Shown here: positions 25,733-37,957 of the stretch, piece by piece
How the letters are laid out: each line of letters opens with the position of its first letter
How positions within the stretch are numbered: position 1 is the first letter of the stretch
DNA from: Psychrobacter immobilis
Lineage (GTDB): Bacteria; Pseudomonadota; Gammaproteobacteria; Pseudomonadales; Moraxellaceae
DNA length: 64,000 nt
NCBI RefSeq assembly: GCF_904846225.1
Contig: NZ_CAJGZJ010000005.1
Coordinates: forward strand, 1 to 64,000
Direction of reading: 5' to 3'
The notes under the pieces: model-generated
Told to the model about the DNA's origin: nothing
What the model saw: the letters and a program-made list of their open reading frames with translations, nothing else
Databases searched by the model: none
Program-made: the position numbers and the translations under genes

Positions 25733-28363
25733 TTACTTAGCTTTGTCGCCAAGTTTATAAGCCACAACATAATCACCGATTTTCGTACCTACTGAACCAT
25801 GTCCACCAGCTACCAACACCACCATCTGCTCACCTTTAGAATTCAGGTAAGTCATAGGCGTCGCTTGGCCACCTGCTGGAATACGAACATTCCATAACAC
25901 ATCGCCATTTTTTAAATCATAGGCGCGGAAGTTGTTTTCAGTAGCCGCTGACAAAAATGCCACGCCGCCCTTAGTGATGATGGGTCCGCCAATACCAGGA
26001 ACACCCAGCTCAAACTTCAATGGAATAGGAGACAAATCTTGTACGGTGCCGTTTCTACGTTGATAGGCAATCTCACCGGTTGCTAGATCTGCACCCGCTA
26101 CTGTGCCCCATGGTGGCTGCTGACAAGGAACGCCTAGAGGAGATAGGAATGGTCCCAGCTCTACTGCGTAATCTGCGCCTTTATTTTCATTAACGCCTTG
26201 CTCGCCTGTATTGGTTTCTCCCTCACCAAGATTGTCTCTAGGAATGAGTTTTGAGGTAAATGCCAAATAAGTTGGCATGCCGAACATTACGCCATTTTCA
26301 GGATCAACGGCGAGGCCGCCCCAGTTAAAGGTACCGAAATTACCAGGATAGATCAAACTGCCATTCGTTGATGGTGGCGTATAACGACCATCATAGTTGA
26401 GTTGATTAAACTCAATACGGCACATCATCTGATCAATAAGGCTAGCGCCCCACATATCTTTTTCTTTCAACATCGGCGGCTCAAAGCTCAAACCAGAGTA
26501 AGGTTGCGTTGGAGCAGCATGTTCACCTGCAACCAAGTAACCTTGCGGCGCATCACGTTCTTTGATCGGTACGATTGGCTCGCCTGTTGCGCGATTCAAT
26601 ACATACACATCGCCTTGTTTGGTTGGAACAACCAGCGCAGGTTGAACCCCTTCTTTGGTTTTTAAGTCAAGTAAACTTGGCTGAGCAGGCGTGTCCATAT
26701 CCCAAAGATCATGGTGAACAAATTGTTGAACCCAGCGCGCTTTACCTGTTTTAATGTCTAGAGCGACAACAGACGTCGCATATTTTTCTTCATCGGCAGT
26801 TCGATAGCTACCTAATTGATCCGGTACACGATTGCCCATAGGGAAATAGACCAAACCAAGTTTTTCATCCGCACTGGCTGTTGACCATGAATTTGGTGAA
26901 CTGGTTTTGTACATCTGAGTTGGATCATTGACATCGAAAGGTGCTGTGTTGTCAGGATCGCCTGAATCCCAGTTCCATAGTAGCTCGCCAGTATTGACAT
27001 CATACGCGCGAATAACACCAGAAGGTGAATCAACGTCGTAGTTGTCATTGACTGCGCCTGCCACAACAATCGTATTGCCTACCACTATCGGAGGCGACGT
27101 CGAATAATAATAACCCGCCTGTTTAAATGGCATATTGTGCATTAAATCTAAGGCACCATCTTCACCAAAATCTTGACAACGTTGCCCAGTGTTTGGATCA
27201 AGTGCGTATAGTTTGGCATCAGAAGTTGGAATGAATATCTTAGCATCGCATTGTTTAGATGCGTTTTCAAAGGTATTACCAGCCACTTTTTGAACCGGTG
27301 TATTGCTGGTCTTAACCGTTGTGTTAGTCGCAGCTACAGTAGTGGTAGTTGCGCCATTGATGGCACTATTGCTGTTTGTGTCATTATTAGCAACCAGAGG
27401 AGTACTATTTGTACCCGCTTGACCGGCATAATAAGACACACCTCGACAGCTTTGATGCTGACGTTGTAGGTTTTCTCCTACTTTAGGATCAAACTTCCAT
27501 AAAGTCTCACCAGAGTCAGCATCTAACGCCAACACCCAGTTATGAGGCGTACACATATACAGAGCGTTGCCGATCTTTAATGGCGTTGCCTCATAAGTGG
27601 TCTCGCCGACATCATTAGGGCCTTTGATATCACCTGTTTGGATTTGCCAAGCAAGCTCTAAGTCTTTGACATTATCAGTGGTGATTTGAGTTAGAGGCGA
27701 GTAGCGTTGCCCATAGTCAGTACCACCATACGCGCTCCATTCACCCTCTGGCGTTTGCTCGCCATTTGATAACGGATCGCCAAGATTCGTAGGTGTTGCA
27801 TTTTGATCAGCACCATCTTTGGCAGTTAAATTGAGTTCACCTAACTTATCGGTGGCATTATTAGCCATGCTACCAAAAGAGATCAGTGCGCCCACAACCA
27901 CGCTAGCCAGCAATCCCCAATAGTAAATAGGGTTTTTTGAGTTATTTTTGGCTTCTTTGATTGGCGTTATAATGAGGTTTTCGGAATGTAAGCTCGGTGT
28001 ACCGTTAGCAACCGAATTTTTATCAGAGCTCGTTGATACTCGAGTTTTATTACCCTGCATCTTATTAGATACCCATGGCAATAACATTAATAAACCAAAT
28101 ATCAGCGGAAAGCCCAAGCGAGTTGCCAGTGCCCACCAATAAAAGCCAGATTCCCAAAGTGCCCAAGCCAGCGTCACAACGATAAAAATAGCGTAGAGCC
28201 CATATGCGCTCCAGTGTCTTTTAAATAGCAAGAATGCTGTGACAAGCATCGCAATGCCAGCAACGACGTAGTAAGCGCTACCGCCTAACGAGAGTAAATA
28301 GGCACCTCCAATGAGCAAAGGTGCGGCAAAAACCGCCATAATAATAGCTATGAATTTTTCCAT
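25733..28363 (-). CDS. gcd: membrane-bound PQQ-dependent glucose dehydrogenase
   Basis: Gcd oxidises glucose (or similar aldoses) to the lactone in the periplasm and passes electrons to ubiquinone. The first 130 residues hold five membrane helices. The PQQ propeller follows, with EGEWSAYGGTDYGQRYSPLTQI, the W-motif repeats (ALDADSGETLWKFDP, AYDVNTGELLWNWDSGD) and HHDLWDMDTPAQPSLLDL. The 876 residues exceed the E. coli enzyme (796). A Ser/Thr/Asn-rich insert of about 50 residues after RGVSYY accounts for much of the excess, and the linker after the membrane helices is also long. The ATG at 28363 is chosen over upstream starts because of an AGGTGG site eight bases ahead. PQQ synthesis genes are not in the window. 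Confidence 0.94.
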   Translation of the reverse strand: MEKFIAIIMAVFAAPLLIGGAYLLSLGGSAYYVVAGIAMLVTAFLLFKRHWSAYGLYAIFIVVTLAWALWESGFYWWALATRLGFPLIFGLLMLLPWVSNKMQGNKTRVSTSSDKNSVANGTPSLHSENLIITPIKEAKNNSKNPIYYWGLLASVVVGALISFGSMANNATDKLGELNLTAKDGADQNATPTNLGDPLSNGEQTPEGEWSAYGGTDYGQRYSPLTQITTDNVKDLELAWQIQTGDIKGPNDVGETTYEATPLKIGNALYMCTPHNWVLALDADSGETLWKFDPKVGENLQRQHQSCRGVSYYAGQAGTNSTPLVANNDTNSNSAINGATTTTVAATNTTVKTSNTPVQKVAGNTFENASKQCDAKIFIPTSDAKLYALDPNTGQRCQDFGEDGALDLMHNMPFKQAGYYYSTSPPIVVGNTIVVAGAVNDNYDVDSPSGVIRAYDVNTGELLWNWDSGDPDNTAPFDVNDPTQMYKTSSPNSWSTASADEKLGLVYFPMGNRVPDQLGSYRTADEEKYATSVVALDIKTGKARWVQQFVHHDLWDMDTPAQPSLLDLKTKEGVQPALVVPTKQGDVYVLNRATGEPIVPIKERDAPQGYLVAGEHAAPTQPYSGLSFEPPMLKEKDMWGASLIDQMMCRIEFNQLNYDGRYTPPSTNGSLIYPGNFGTFNWGGLAVDPENGVMFGMPTYLAFTSKLIPRDNLGEGETNTGEQGVNENKGADYAVELGPFLSPLGVPCQQPPWGTVAGADLATGEIAYQRRNGTVQDLSPIPLKFELGVPGIGGPIITKGGVAFLSAATENNFRAYDLKNGDVLWNVRIPAGGQATPMTYLNSKGEQMVVLVAGGHGSVGTKIGDYVVAYKLGDKAK

Positions 28364-28403
28364 GAGCGGAACCACCTGTTTACATAAAAGCAGATTGGCA
28401 TGC

Positions 28404-28441
28404 AATGATGGACGCCCAGTAAAAACTAGGCGTCCATCATT
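28404..28441. promoter_or_regulatory. 13-bp perfect inverted repeat in the gcd leader
   Basis: AATGATGGACGCC (28404-28416) and its exact complement (28429-28441) flank a 12-base spacer. Past one mismatch the match continues for two more bases. No T run follows on either strand, so it does not look like a terminator. It ends 41 bases before the gcd start. Confidence 0.55.
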
Positions 28442-28469
28442 ACATACATATATAATTAACAAATAAATC

Positions 28470-28487
28470 AAACGTTGAATAACGTTT
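28470..28487. promoter_or_regulatory. second inverted repeat upstream of gcd
   Basis: AAACGTT and AACGTTT flank GAAT, 29 bases upstream (with respect to gcd) of the large repeat. It could be a protein-binding site at the gcd promoter. Confidence 0.3.
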
Positions 28488-28561
28488 AGGACTTTATTTT
28501 ATCACTTATACCTAAGCTCCGTAAAGGTGGTGTAAGTTAAGGTTAGCTATTTAGCAATTTT

Positions 28562-29491
28562 TTAGCGGTCAAACTGCTTTTGACACAGCTCCATAAAGGC
28601 GCGTCCATACTGACGAATTTCGGCATCGTCACGTACCGCCATCCAACTGGTAAAACGTCCAAAATGATCCACTGGAATAGCGGTTAAGTTCTGATAATGG
28701 CTTGGCTCAAATGCCATTTCAGCGATAATACCAATGCCTAAACCAAGACCGACATAGGTGCTAATCACATCAGCATCAAGCGCTGCTAATACAATATCAG
28801 GCTCTAATCCGGCATCTTCAAAGGTTTTATCAATCGCGCCGCGTCCCGTAAAGCCACCGTGATAGGTTACGATGGGATAGCTGGCAAGGGTCGGCAAGTC
28901 AATAGACTCTTGATTGGCAAGTTCATGATCGCTTGGCACGATAACGCGATGCGTCCAGTCATAATATCGATAACATCTGAGATAATTATTATGAAGTAAA
29001 GACTCGGTTGCAATGCCAATATCGGCTTGCCCGCGTATCACCATCTGCGCGATAGTTTCAGGATCTGCCTGTTGTAGAATCAAATTAACCTTGGGAAAGC
29101 GCTCTTTAAATTCTTTAACCACTTGTGGCAATACATAACGCGCCTGTGTGTGAGTGGTGGCAATGGTCAATGTGCCGATATTCGGATTGTTATAATCAAG
29201 GCTAAGATTTTCAATGGTACGAATTTCAGCAAATATAGTTTCGATGTGTGGCATGAGCGCTGTGCCCATGGTCGTAAGGCCCGTCAGCCGTTTGCCTTGG
29301 CGTACAAATACTTCAGTCTTAAGCTGATTTTCAAGTGCGGCAATATGCTTTGATAAACTTGATTGACTGGTATGCAATACCGTTGCCGCTTGGCTTAAGT
29401 TATAGCCATTAATCACCGTATGCCAAACTGTCTCCAGCTGTTTAAGCTGAATTTGTAAATGCCGCTGATTGACTACTACGTCGATTGCCAT
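28562..29491 (-). CDS. LysR family regulator, CysB/Cbl type
   Basis: A 309-residue LysR-type regulator. The winged helix-turn-helix spans about residues 17-80 (LSQAATVLHTSQSSLSKHIAALENQL). The effector domain carries features typical of CysB and Cbl, notably TIATTHTQARYVLPQVVKEF, YPIVTYHGGFTGR and DADVISTYVGLGLGIGIIA. In enteric bacteria CysB controls sulfur assimilation with O- or N-acetylserine as inducer. It lies upstream of gcd on the same strand, but the large gap and palindromes suggest separate transcription. CysB versus Cbl cannot be decided here. Confidence 0.9.
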   Translation of the reverse strand: MAIDVVVNQRHLQIQLKQLETVWHTVINGYNLSQAATVLHTSQSSLSKHIAALENQLKTEVFVRQGKRLTGLTTMGTALMPHIETIFAEIRTIENLSLDYNNPNIGTLTIATTHTQARYVLPQVVKEFKERFPKVNLILQQADPETIAQMVIRGQADIGIATESLLHNNYLRCYRYYDWTHRVIVPSDHELANQESIDLPTLASYPIVTYHGGFTGRGAIDKTFEDAGLEPDIVLAALDADVISTYVGLGLGIGIIAEMAFEPSHYQNLTAIPVDHFGRFTSWMAVRDDAEIRQYGRAFMELCQKQFDR

Positions 29492-29694
29492 AACTTAATC
29501 CTATTGGGTAAATATACAAACCCTGTCTGTATACATAAAATGAAAACGTGAAAATATGCCATAAAGCACCAGTGTAAAACATAGTTATTATTCTTGTATA
29601 TAATAAATAGCTATCAATTTATAATATTTAGGAATATAGAGCTTATTATTTGAAATATAGAGAGAGTGAAAAGTAATATCAATACATCACGCGC

Positions 29695-29762
29695 TGCTGA
29701 CATCAATTTTTCTTGCTTGCTGTGCCTACGCAGACAGAGGCTGCAAAAAATTAATATCAGCA
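29695..29762. repeat. palindromic intergenic repeat unit
   Basis: TGCTGACATCAATTTTT on the left is nearly complementary to AAAAATTAATATCAGCA on the right, forming an imperfect outer stem of about 20 pairs. The middle contains GCTGTGCCTACGCAGACAG and GGCTGC, which can fold further. Its compact form and intergenic position resemble a dispersed REP/MITE-like unit. Only one copy is in this window. Confidence 0.45.
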
Positions 29763-29794
29763 TTACTGTCGCGTTTTTAGGGTACTTTGACTAT

Positions 29795-29826
29795 AAGTAA
29801 TGGTTTTTTGAAGTAATGGTTTTTTG
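29795..29826. repeat. perfect tandem duplication, 2 x 16 bp
   Basis: The unit AAGTAATGGTTTTTTG occurs twice back to back without a mismatch. It lies in non-coding sequence downstream of katG. Confidence 0.8.
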
Positions 29827-29844
29827 GAATAAGTCTGCATGATC

Positions 29845-29882
29845 AAACAAAAAAACAGCTACCTTCTAAAAGATAGCTGTTT
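29845..29882 (-). terminator. terminator of katG
   Basis: On the minus strand a 9-bp stem AAACAGCTA/TAGCTGTTT, extended inward by CTT/AAG, is followed by seven T. It is about 50 bases past the katG stop. Confidence 0.8.
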
Positions 29883-29932
29883 GTATAAATGAACTTAACT
29901 GGCATTGCTTATTTTTGAATAGTCAACAAGCC

Positions 29933-32923
<2,991 letters not shown>

Positions 32924-34573
32924 ATGTCTGCTGTCAAATCTGTGCCACCCAATCAACCAATTCCCAAAAAGTCGTGGGGAGAGGCGGCGAAAGCCTATCT
33001 GGATCGGCGTGCGATTATTATGTTGTTTTTGGGTTTCGTCGCTGGCATTCCAATCCTTCTTATTTTTTCGAGCTTATCATTGTGGCTGCGTGAGGCAGGT
33101 ATTGACCGCGGTGTGGTAACCATGTTCAGTTGGGCAGCCTTGGGATATTCCTTTAAATTTATTTGGGCGCCTTTGGTCGATGCAGTACCGTTACCAATAT
33201 TAACTAAATTGCTCGGTCGTCGGAGAAGTTGGATATTGGTCTCGCAATTGATGATTATCTTTGCGATTTGTCTAATGGCCAGCGTCAATCCAATTGATGA
33301 CAGTAGCTTGTTTTATATGGCAATCGGGGCAGTGTTGCTAGGCTTCTCATCTGCGACCCAAGACATTGTCATTGATGCGTACCGTATTGAGCTTGCGCCG
33401 CCCAGTTTACAGTCAGTGCTGTCGGCGATGTATACCGCTGGTTATCGTCTAGGCATGATTGTTGCGGGTGCAGGCGCGTTATATTTGGCAGATTACTTTG
33501 GCTCTACCGAGGCGCTCTATAGCTATGAGGCGTGGCGTAATACGTATTGGATTATGGCAGGCGTAATTGGAATTGGTGTAGTGACTACTTTAGTGATTCA
33601 CGAACCGATCAGTGAGCAGGTGCGTGTACCACGTAAAACATCAGATTACACTCGTTTGGTATTAGTATTTGCTTTATCAGTGGTCGGCTTTGTACTAGTG
33701 TTTGCTAATATTGGACAGTTATTACCAGAAACTGAAAGCGCCGTATTCGGCTTTTTAATTGAAATTGTACATTTGGCACTCAGTTTGGTCACTGCTTTGA
33801 TTATTGGCTATTTTTTAGTGAAAGTCGGTTTGGTTCAAAAACAAGTGGCTATGGCTACTTGGATCGAGCCTATTGCAGATTTTTTCCGTCGTTATGGCAA
33901 AAAAGCTTTATTGCTGTTGGCACTAATTGGTCTTTACCGAATCTCTGATATTGTTGCTGGCGTGATTTCTAACGTCTTTTATTTAGATATGGGCTTTACT
34001 AAGACAGATATTGCCAATGCTGTTAAGTTGGTCGGCGTCATTATGGTGATTGCTGGTGGGTTTTTGGGCGGATTAATGGCACAAAAGCTGCGCATGATGC
34101 AAGCCATGATGGTGGGAGCGATATTGGCTGCAGTAACCAATTTACTGTTTGTGTTACTGACTTACCATCAAGGCAGTTTGCCTTATATGTATTTGGCAGT
34201 GATTTTTGATAACCTTGCTGCTGGCTTGGCAAGTGCAGTGTTTATTGCCTTTTTATCTGCGCTAACATCCATCAGATTTACTGCAGTACAATATGCTATT
34301 TTTTCCTCTTTAATGACTCTATTGCCTAAAGTGTTGGGCGGTTATTCAGGAACTATCGTTGACAATATGGGTTATCCGTTCTTCTTTATCTTCACTTTTG
34401 CTATTGGGATTCCCATTCTAGCGCTGATTTATTTCGTTGATAAGCATATTGTCATCGGTGATAACGATGATATCTACGGTGATAATAATGACGGCAACGA
34501 CATTGGTGATAAATTAACCAAGGCCAATCCGAACCTGACTGATACCAAAGAGCCACCACGCGCATCAGAGTAG
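32924..34573 (+). CDS. AmpG-like muropeptide MFS permease
   Basis: A 549-residue inner-membrane transporter with 12-14 helices. AmpG proteins import anhydro-muropeptides from wall turnover into the cytoplasm for recycling. The family pattern is visible: DRRAIIMLFLGFVAGIPILLIFSSLSLWLREAGI, then AALGYSFKFIWAPLVDAVPLP and LGRRRSWILVSQL. SATQDIVIDAYRIEL is a hallmark of AmpG. The last 45 residues form a hydrophilic, Asp/Asn-rich cytoplasmic tail. The start follows GGTGAG. Fifty-six bases separate it from prmC. Confidence 0.9.
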   Translation: MSAVKSVPPNQPIPKKSWGEAAKAYLDRRAIIMLFLGFVAGIPILLIFSSLSLWLREAGIDRGVVTMFSWAALGYSFKFIWAPLVDAVPLPILTKLLGRRRSWILVSQLMIIFAICLMASVNPIDDSSLFYMAIGAVLLGFSSATQDIVIDAYRIELAPPSLQSVLSAMYTAGYRLGMIVAGAGALYLADYFGSTEALYSYEAWRNTYWIMAGVIGIGVVTTLVIHEPISEQVRVPRKTSDYTRLVLVFALSVVGFVLVFANIGQLLPETESAVFGFLIEIVHLALSLVTALIIGYFLVKVGLVQKQVAMATWIEPIADFFRRYGKKALLLLALIGLYRISDIVAGVISNVFYLDMGFTKTDIANAVKLVGVIMVIAGGFLGGLMAQKLRMMQAMMVGAILAAVTNLLFVLLTYHQGSLPYMYLAVIFDNLAAGLASAVFIAFLSALTSIRFTAVQYAIFSSLMTLLPKVLGGYSGTIVDNMGYPFFFIFTFAIGIPILALIYFVDKHIVIGDNDDIYGDNNDGNDIGDKLTKANPNLTDTKEPPRASE

Positions 34574-34629
34574 CGTAAATATTATATTATTACCTTATCT
34601 ATCACACAAAGTATCTTTAAGAGCTAACT

Positions 34630-35499
34630 ATGACAGCAATGACCATTCGTCAAATAAAGCAGCAAATCCAGCAACTGACGAATGGTGATACGAGTAATCA
34701 GATTCCCTCGTTTTGGCTAACTGATTGGCTGTTATATGTCATTGATAAGCCCGTTATGAGTTTAATTGCTGACGACGACTATCGGCTAACTGACAGTGAG
34801 CTTAAGCAATTCAATGCGGGCGTGGTTAAAATGCAATCAGGCATTCCTTTGGCCTATTTGACGGGTCATCAGGGATTTTGGTCGCTTGATTTTAAAGTCA
34901 ATGAGCACACTTTGATTCCTAGACCAGACACTGAGATTTTGGTCGAGCAAGTGTTAGATTGGATAAAAACGCATCCTACGGACAAAAAGAGCAAACGCTT
35001 GCTGGATCTCGGTACTGGTTCAGGCTGCATCGCGATTAGTCTAGCGCATGAATTAAAGCATAATAACTGGCAAGTGGTTGCCGTCGATCTATCACTAGAG
35101 GCGCTCAACGTGGCGCGGCAGAATGCCGTTATAAATGATGTGACCAATATTGAATTTATGCAAAGCAGCTGGTATAACGAGCTTTCTACTCATGAGAAAA
35201 ATTCATTTGATATCATCGTCTCCAATCCTCCTTATATCGATGAGGCAGATGAGCATTTATCACAGCTAAAAGCCGAACCTATTAGCGCGTTGAGTGCGCC
35301 CAAGCAGGGTTTGGCTGATATCGAATATATCATTCAGCAGGCATCGCTGTATTTACATGCAAAAGGATTGCTAGCGATTGAACATGGATTTGATCAAGGC
35401 GCTGCTGTCCGTCAGTTATTTTTGGATAGTGGTTTTGAGTCCGTAGCCACGGTACAAGACTATGGTGGCAATGATCGCGTGACGCATGGCTGCATTTAG
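34630..35499 (+). CDS. prmC: release factor glutamine methyltransferase PrmC
   Basis: PrmC (HemK) methylates the glutamine of the GGQ motif in release factors 1 and 2, which they need for efficient peptide release. The 289 residues comprise an N-terminal helical domain and a SAM-binding domain with LLDLGTGSGCIAISLAHEL. The catalytic NPPY is at residues 199-202, and PLAYLTGHQGFWSLDFKV is the family N-terminal signature. prfA, often the neighbour, is not adjacent. Confidence 0.96.
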   Translation: MTAMTIRQIKQQIQQLTNGDTSNQIPSFWLTDWLLYVIDKPVMSLIADDDYRLTDSELKQFNAGVVKMQSGIPLAYLTGHQGFWSLDFKVNEHTLIPRPDTEILVEQVLDWIKTHPTDKKSKRLLDLGTGSGCIAISLAHELKHNNWQVVAVDLSLEALNVARQNAVINDVTNIEFMQSSWYNELSTHEKNSFDIIVSNPPYIDEADEHLSQLKAEPISALSAPKQGLADIEYIIQQASLYLHAKGLLAIEHGFDQGAAVRQLFLDSGFESVATVQDYGGNDRVTHGCI

Positions 35500-35640
35500 T
35501 AGCACTCTCAAAAAATATGATTGGCAGTATCAAGCCCGCTCAATACTATATTTATAGTACTTTTACCCGTATTCCTTGTATCTAAGTATCTTGCACCGAC
35601 TATAGTCATTCGATTTTTTAATAATAGGTTTTCAATAAAT

Positions 35641-36435
35641 ATGTCGCATTCATTAAATGTCGAGCAGTTATTAGATGAAGAGCTGCTGCGTTATGCGCGG
35701 CAAATATTGCTCGATGGCTGGGATATTGATGCTCAGTTACGATTAAAGTCTGCACGCGTAGTAATCATTGGCGCAGGCGGACTGGGTTGTCCAGCTGCTG
35801 AGACCTTGGTACGTGCGGGACTGGGACAAGTTCATCTGATTGACGATGATGTGATTGAAGCCAGTAATTTACAACGTCAGACGTTATTTTTACCGGATGA
35901 TATCGGTAAATCTAAGGCGCTAACGGCTGCCCAAATGCTAACACGCATTAATCCTTTGATAACGGCGAGTGGTACAGTGGCACGATTGAGCGAAGACAAC
36001 GCTTATGAGTTGCTCGGTATGGCGACAGGTAAGCCTGATTTACTGCTAGATTGCACCGATAATTTTGCCACGCGTGATATTATCAATCGCATCAGTGTCC
36101 GTTATCAGGTTCCGTTATTATCGGCGTCAGCGATTGCGATGCAAGGGCAGCTGGCGTTGTTTGAACCGCATTTGGATACAGGTTGCTATCACTGCGTGTT
36201 TGGTTCGGTGGTACTTGATGCCGAGGCTGATGAGCGTACTTGTGCCAGTTCAGGCGTGCTCGCCAGTACCACTGCCATTATGGGTAACTTACAAGCCAAT
36301 GCGGCCTTACAATACTTAGGATTAACCAAAAATCCACTGACAAACAAGCTGCTATTATGGGATGGTAAGCAGATGCAGCAACGGCTGATGGGTTATCGTA
36401 AAGATCCGCAGTGTCCCGTCTGTAGCGATCATTAA
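35641..36435 (+). CDS. MoeB/ThiF family sulfur-carrier adenylyltransferase
   Basis: An E1-like enzyme that adenylates the C-terminus of a small sulfur-carrier protein, MoaD for molybdopterin or ThiS for thiamine. The 264 residues include ARVVIIGAGGLGCPAAETLVRAGLG (nucleotide binding), the conserved SNLQRQTLF and a Cys201 in ERTCASSGVL. Four zinc ligands form two pairs: Cys182/Cys185 in GCYHC and Cys258/Cys261 in CPVC. It is closest in form to MoeB/HesA, but neighbours do not settle the partner. The start at 35641 gives the normal N-terminus. The longer upstream frame is hydrophobic and unlike the family. Confidence 0.9.
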   Translation: MSHSLNVEQLLDEELLRYARQILLDGWDIDAQLRLKSARVVIIGAGGLGCPAAETLVRAGLGQVHLIDDDVIEASNLQRQTLFLPDDIGKSKALTAAQMLTRINPLITASGTVARLSEDNAYELLGMATGKPDLLLDCTDNFATRDIINRISVRYQVPLLSASAIAMQGQLALFEPHLDTGCYHCVFGSVVLDAEADERTCASSGVLASTTAIMGNLQANAALQYLGLTKNPLTNKLLLWDGKQMQQRLMGYRKDPQCPVCSDH

Positions 36436-36511
36436 TCATTATTGACCGCTGACTGTTTAACGCATTCTTAGCTATTCTCACATCCTCTTTTTATTAGCAT
36501 AGTTGTTTTTT

Positions 36512-37864
36512 ATGAAAATTCATCGTCCGCATTTATTAAAGCACACTTTTAATGTTGTCAATCGTGTTCGCCAAACAGCTAGTATTGCTGGTCTTTCGGC
36601 ACTAAGAGTCGTAAAAGGTGAAAAACCTGACGCTATACTGCTAAAGGAGACTTTTGAGCAGTTGGGCACGACTTATATCAAAATCGGCCAGTTCATTGCC
36701 AGCACGCCTTCTTTATTTCCACGTGATTATGTCACCGCATTTCAGAGCTGTTTGGATCAAACGACGCCTCTATCTTATGCGTATATCGAACAAGTATTAA
36801 CAGAAGAATTGGCAATTGATGGTCTGACGCTTGCTGAGATGTTTGCACACATCGACTCAAAACCGTTAGCATCAGCTTCTATCGCTCAAGTTCATGCGGC
36901 GCGTTTACATAATGGTGATGAGGTCGTGTTAAAGGTGCAAAAACCTGGCGTCGAGACCATTATGCAGACGGATTTAGGCGTATTGCACGGCGTCACCAAA
37001 TTGCTTGAACTGCTAATGCCATCGATGAAATTTGCCAGTATCGCGCCGATTATTGATGAGATTCGTCTGCGTATGCTTGCTGAGACAGATTTTATCGCTG
37101 AGGCACAAAACATTCGCGATTTTCAGCAGTTTTTAGCGGTATCAGGTAATACGCGTGTGGTTGCACCAGAAGTGTATGAGGCGCTAACGACTAAGCGTGT
37201 GCTGACCATGAGTCGTTTATATGGTGTCTCTATGGTCGATGAGTCGTTGATGCGTCAATACTGTGCTGATCCTGCGCAAGTCATGGCAGATACTCTCAAT
37301 ACGTGGTTTGCCAGCCTCATGCTGTGCAATAGTTTCCATGCTGATTTGCATGCTGGTAATTTAATGCTGCTGACGGATGGTCGTATTGGCTTTTTAGACT
37401 TTGGTATTGTCGGTAAGTTAAAAGCGGAAAGTTGGCGCGCATGTATGGGTATGATGCAAGCCATGCAGGACAATGATTATCAAGCGATGGCACGTCATAT
37501 GATTGATATGGAAATGACTCATGGTGGCAATCAGGTTGATGTGGCAGCATTGGGAAATGATTTACAGCGTATGATGAAGAATATCATGGCAGAAGACAAA
37601 GCGTTTACGAGCGGTGTGCCTTTTAATAGCAAAGAGCAAGCCGATGAGCTGAATAAAATGATGCTTGAGATTGTTGATGTTGGTAAGCGTCATGGTATCC
37701 ACTTTCCACGTGACTTTGCCTTATTGACCAAGCAGATGTTATATTTTGATCGGTTTATGCGTACGCTTGCGCCTGATATGGATATGTTCAGCGATCAGCG
37801 AGTACAAATGCTCGGACAAACAGAAACTGAGTTGAACACAGCATCAACGTTAGACGTTTTTTGA
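36512..37864 (+). CDS. ABC1/UbiB family atypical kinase
   Basis: A 450-residue member of the ABC1 (UbiB/AarF/COQ8) family of protein-kinase-like ATPases linked to ubiquinone synthesis. The family KxGQ motif appears as YIKIGQFIAS, followed by ASIAQVHAARLHNGDEVVLKVQKPGV (ATP-binding lysine), DFIAEAQNI, and the catalytic HADLHAGNLM and FLDFGIVG. It lacks the long C-terminal membrane helices of UbiB, and no ubiE or ubiJ is nearby. It is therefore probably a paralogue of UbiB rather than UbiB itself. The start is the ATG at 36512. Confidence 0.88.
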   Translation: MKIHRPHLLKHTFNVVNRVRQTASIAGLSALRVVKGEKPDAILLKETFEQLGTTYIKIGQFIASTPSLFPRDYVTAFQSCLDQTTPLSYAYIEQVLTEELAIDGLTLAEMFAHIDSKPLASASIAQVHAARLHNGDEVVLKVQKPGVETIMQTDLGVLHGVTKLLELLMPSMKFASIAPIIDEIRLRMLAETDFIAEAQNIRDFQQFLAVSGNTRVVAPEVYEALTTKRVLTMSRLYGVSMVDESLMRQYCADPAQVMADTLNTWFASLMLCNSFHADLHAGNLMLLTDGRIGFLDFGIVGKLKAESWRACMGMMQAMQDNDYQAMARHMIDMEMTHGGNQVDVAALGNDLQRMMKNIMAEDKAFTSGVPFNSKEQADELNKMMLEIVDVGKRHGIHFPRDFALLTKQMLYFDRFMRTLAPDMDMFSDQRVQMLGQTETELNTASTLDVF

Positions 37865-37957
37865 TTTCTAATAATACTTTAAATCATCTACTCACTACTG
37901 CTTTTGACTGTTCTAACACAAAGGATTGTGTGCTAATTGCCACAAAATGGCTCTGTC

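Larger units (their letters stand above)
29492..29932. other. intergenic region with repeats between katG and the CysB-like gene
   Basis: This 441-base stretch has no convincing gene. It contains a palindromic repeat unit (29695-29762), a perfect 2 x 16 bp tandem duplication (29795-29826) and the katG terminator. Confidence 0.7.

Noticed and set aside
35521..35640. N-terminal extension of the MoeB/ThiF-like protein from an earlier start
   Set aside because: The extra 40 residues are hydrophobic and unlike the family, whose normal N-terminus begins at 35641.
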